From the NCBI GenBank assembly GCA_934486735.1, contig CAKSQL010000036.1, positions 1-22,482 of the forward strand: DNA of 22,482 nucleotides, given 5' to 3'. A program made the position numbers and the translations under genes. Under the pieces are notes generated by a model, which worked only from the letters and a program-made list of their open reading frames with translations, was not told where the DNA came from and did no database searches. Of the stretch, positions 22,207-22,482 are shown piece by piece (within the stretch, counting starts at the first letter, position 1; every line of letters begins with the position of its first letter). Source of the DNA: an uncultured Clostridia bacterium (GTDB lineage: Bacteria; Bacillota; Clostridia; UBA1381).

Positions 22207-22482
22207 AATTTCCGCATCTTGCACATTTGCCCTCGTTTGCGTACATCACGTACGCGGCGCTCAGTTAAATGCACAATCTGCGAAAATTTCCGCATCTTGC
22301 AAATTTGCACTCGTTTGCGTACATCATGTACGCGGCGCTCAGTTAAATGCACAATCTGCGAAAATTTCCGCATCTTGCAAATTTGCACTCGTTTGCGTAC
22401 ATCATGTACGCGGCGCTCAGTTAAATGCACAATCTGCGAAAATTTCCGCATCTTGCAAATTTGCACTCGTTTGCGTACATCA
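22205..22482. repeat. 78-bp tandem repeat array, at least 3.5 copies, running off the right edge
   Basis: Units begin AAAATTTCCGCATCTTGCA at 22205, 22283, 22361 and 22439, an exact 78-bp period. Units are nearly identical; the first differs from the others at three positions or so (for example GCACATTTGCC against GCAAATTTGCA, and CACGTAC against CATGTAC). Each contains a hairpin GCGTACA-TCA-TGTACGC, and units 2 onward contain the 12-bp palindrome TGCAAATTTGCA. The first unit overlaps the TAA of the preceding gene. The period is a multiple of three, which explains an apparent minus-strand open frame. Confidence 0.92.

Noticed and set aside
22203..22466. Minus-strand open frame encoding a 26-residue repeat protein
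   Set aside because: It arises only because the tandem unit length (78 bp) is a multiple of three; no ribosome binding site is seen and it overlaps the stop of the real gene.
22205..22482. CRISPR array
   Set aside because: The 78-bp units are contiguous and near-identical with no variable spacers.

Overview
The window looks like a chromosomal segment from an anaerobic, spore-forming member of the Clostridia (Bacillota), probably a gut lineage. Supporting signs are a dipicolinate synthase pair (dpaA-dpaB) behind a sigma-K-like promoter, a TM1266-type [Fe] hydrogenase-system regulator, AGGAGG-type ribosome binding sites, sigma-A-type promoters with 17-bp spacers, and several families of short intergenic repeats. 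The exact lineage cannot be fixed from sequence alone.

Layout. (1) 1-1680: the C-terminal end of a large serine recombinase runs in from the left edge and ends at a perfect hairpin. Next comes a tRNA-Leu(UAG) gene on the minus strand, flanked by a duplicated 3' end on one side and a truncated 5' half on the other. This looks like a scarred integration site, followed by about 500 bp of AT-rich non-coding DNA. (2) 1705-8564, plus strand: gltX and glnS (3 nt apart), a class I/II aminotransferase, trpS, and a TagO/WecA-type glycosyl-1-phosphate transferase. (3) 8559-10901: a duplicated intergenic repeat, a zinc-ribbon membrane protein with an LprI-like C-terminal domain, and a UDP-GlcNAc 2-epimerase (wecB/mnaA), closed by a strong terminator. 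The transferase and epimerase together fit synthesis of an undecaprenyl-linked cell-envelope glycan such as a teichoic-acid linkage unit. (4) 11009-12673: dpaA-dpaB with a candidate sigma-K promoter and a structured leader, making dipicolinic acid for the spore core.

(5) 12725-18692: an AraC-family regulator on the minus strand diverges from a five-gene plus-strand operon. The operon order is Gfo/Idh/MocA oxidoreductase, two xylose-isomerase-like TIM-barrel enzymes, a second Gfo/Idh/MocA oxidoreductase and a ThuA-domain protein, ending at a strong terminator. A GH38 alpha-mannosidase with its own promoter follows. The gene content suggests redox-based (3-keto-sugar type) processing of a glycoside or unusual sugar, with the mannosidase possibly releasing substrate. 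This is the most plausible under-described system here. No transporter is present in the window.

(6) 21411-22482: two tandem 45-bp palindromic repeats; a strong promoter feeding a structured leader with two possible terminators and competing pairings; the small TM1266-family regulator; and a 78-bp tandem repeat array that begins at its stop codon and runs off the right edge.
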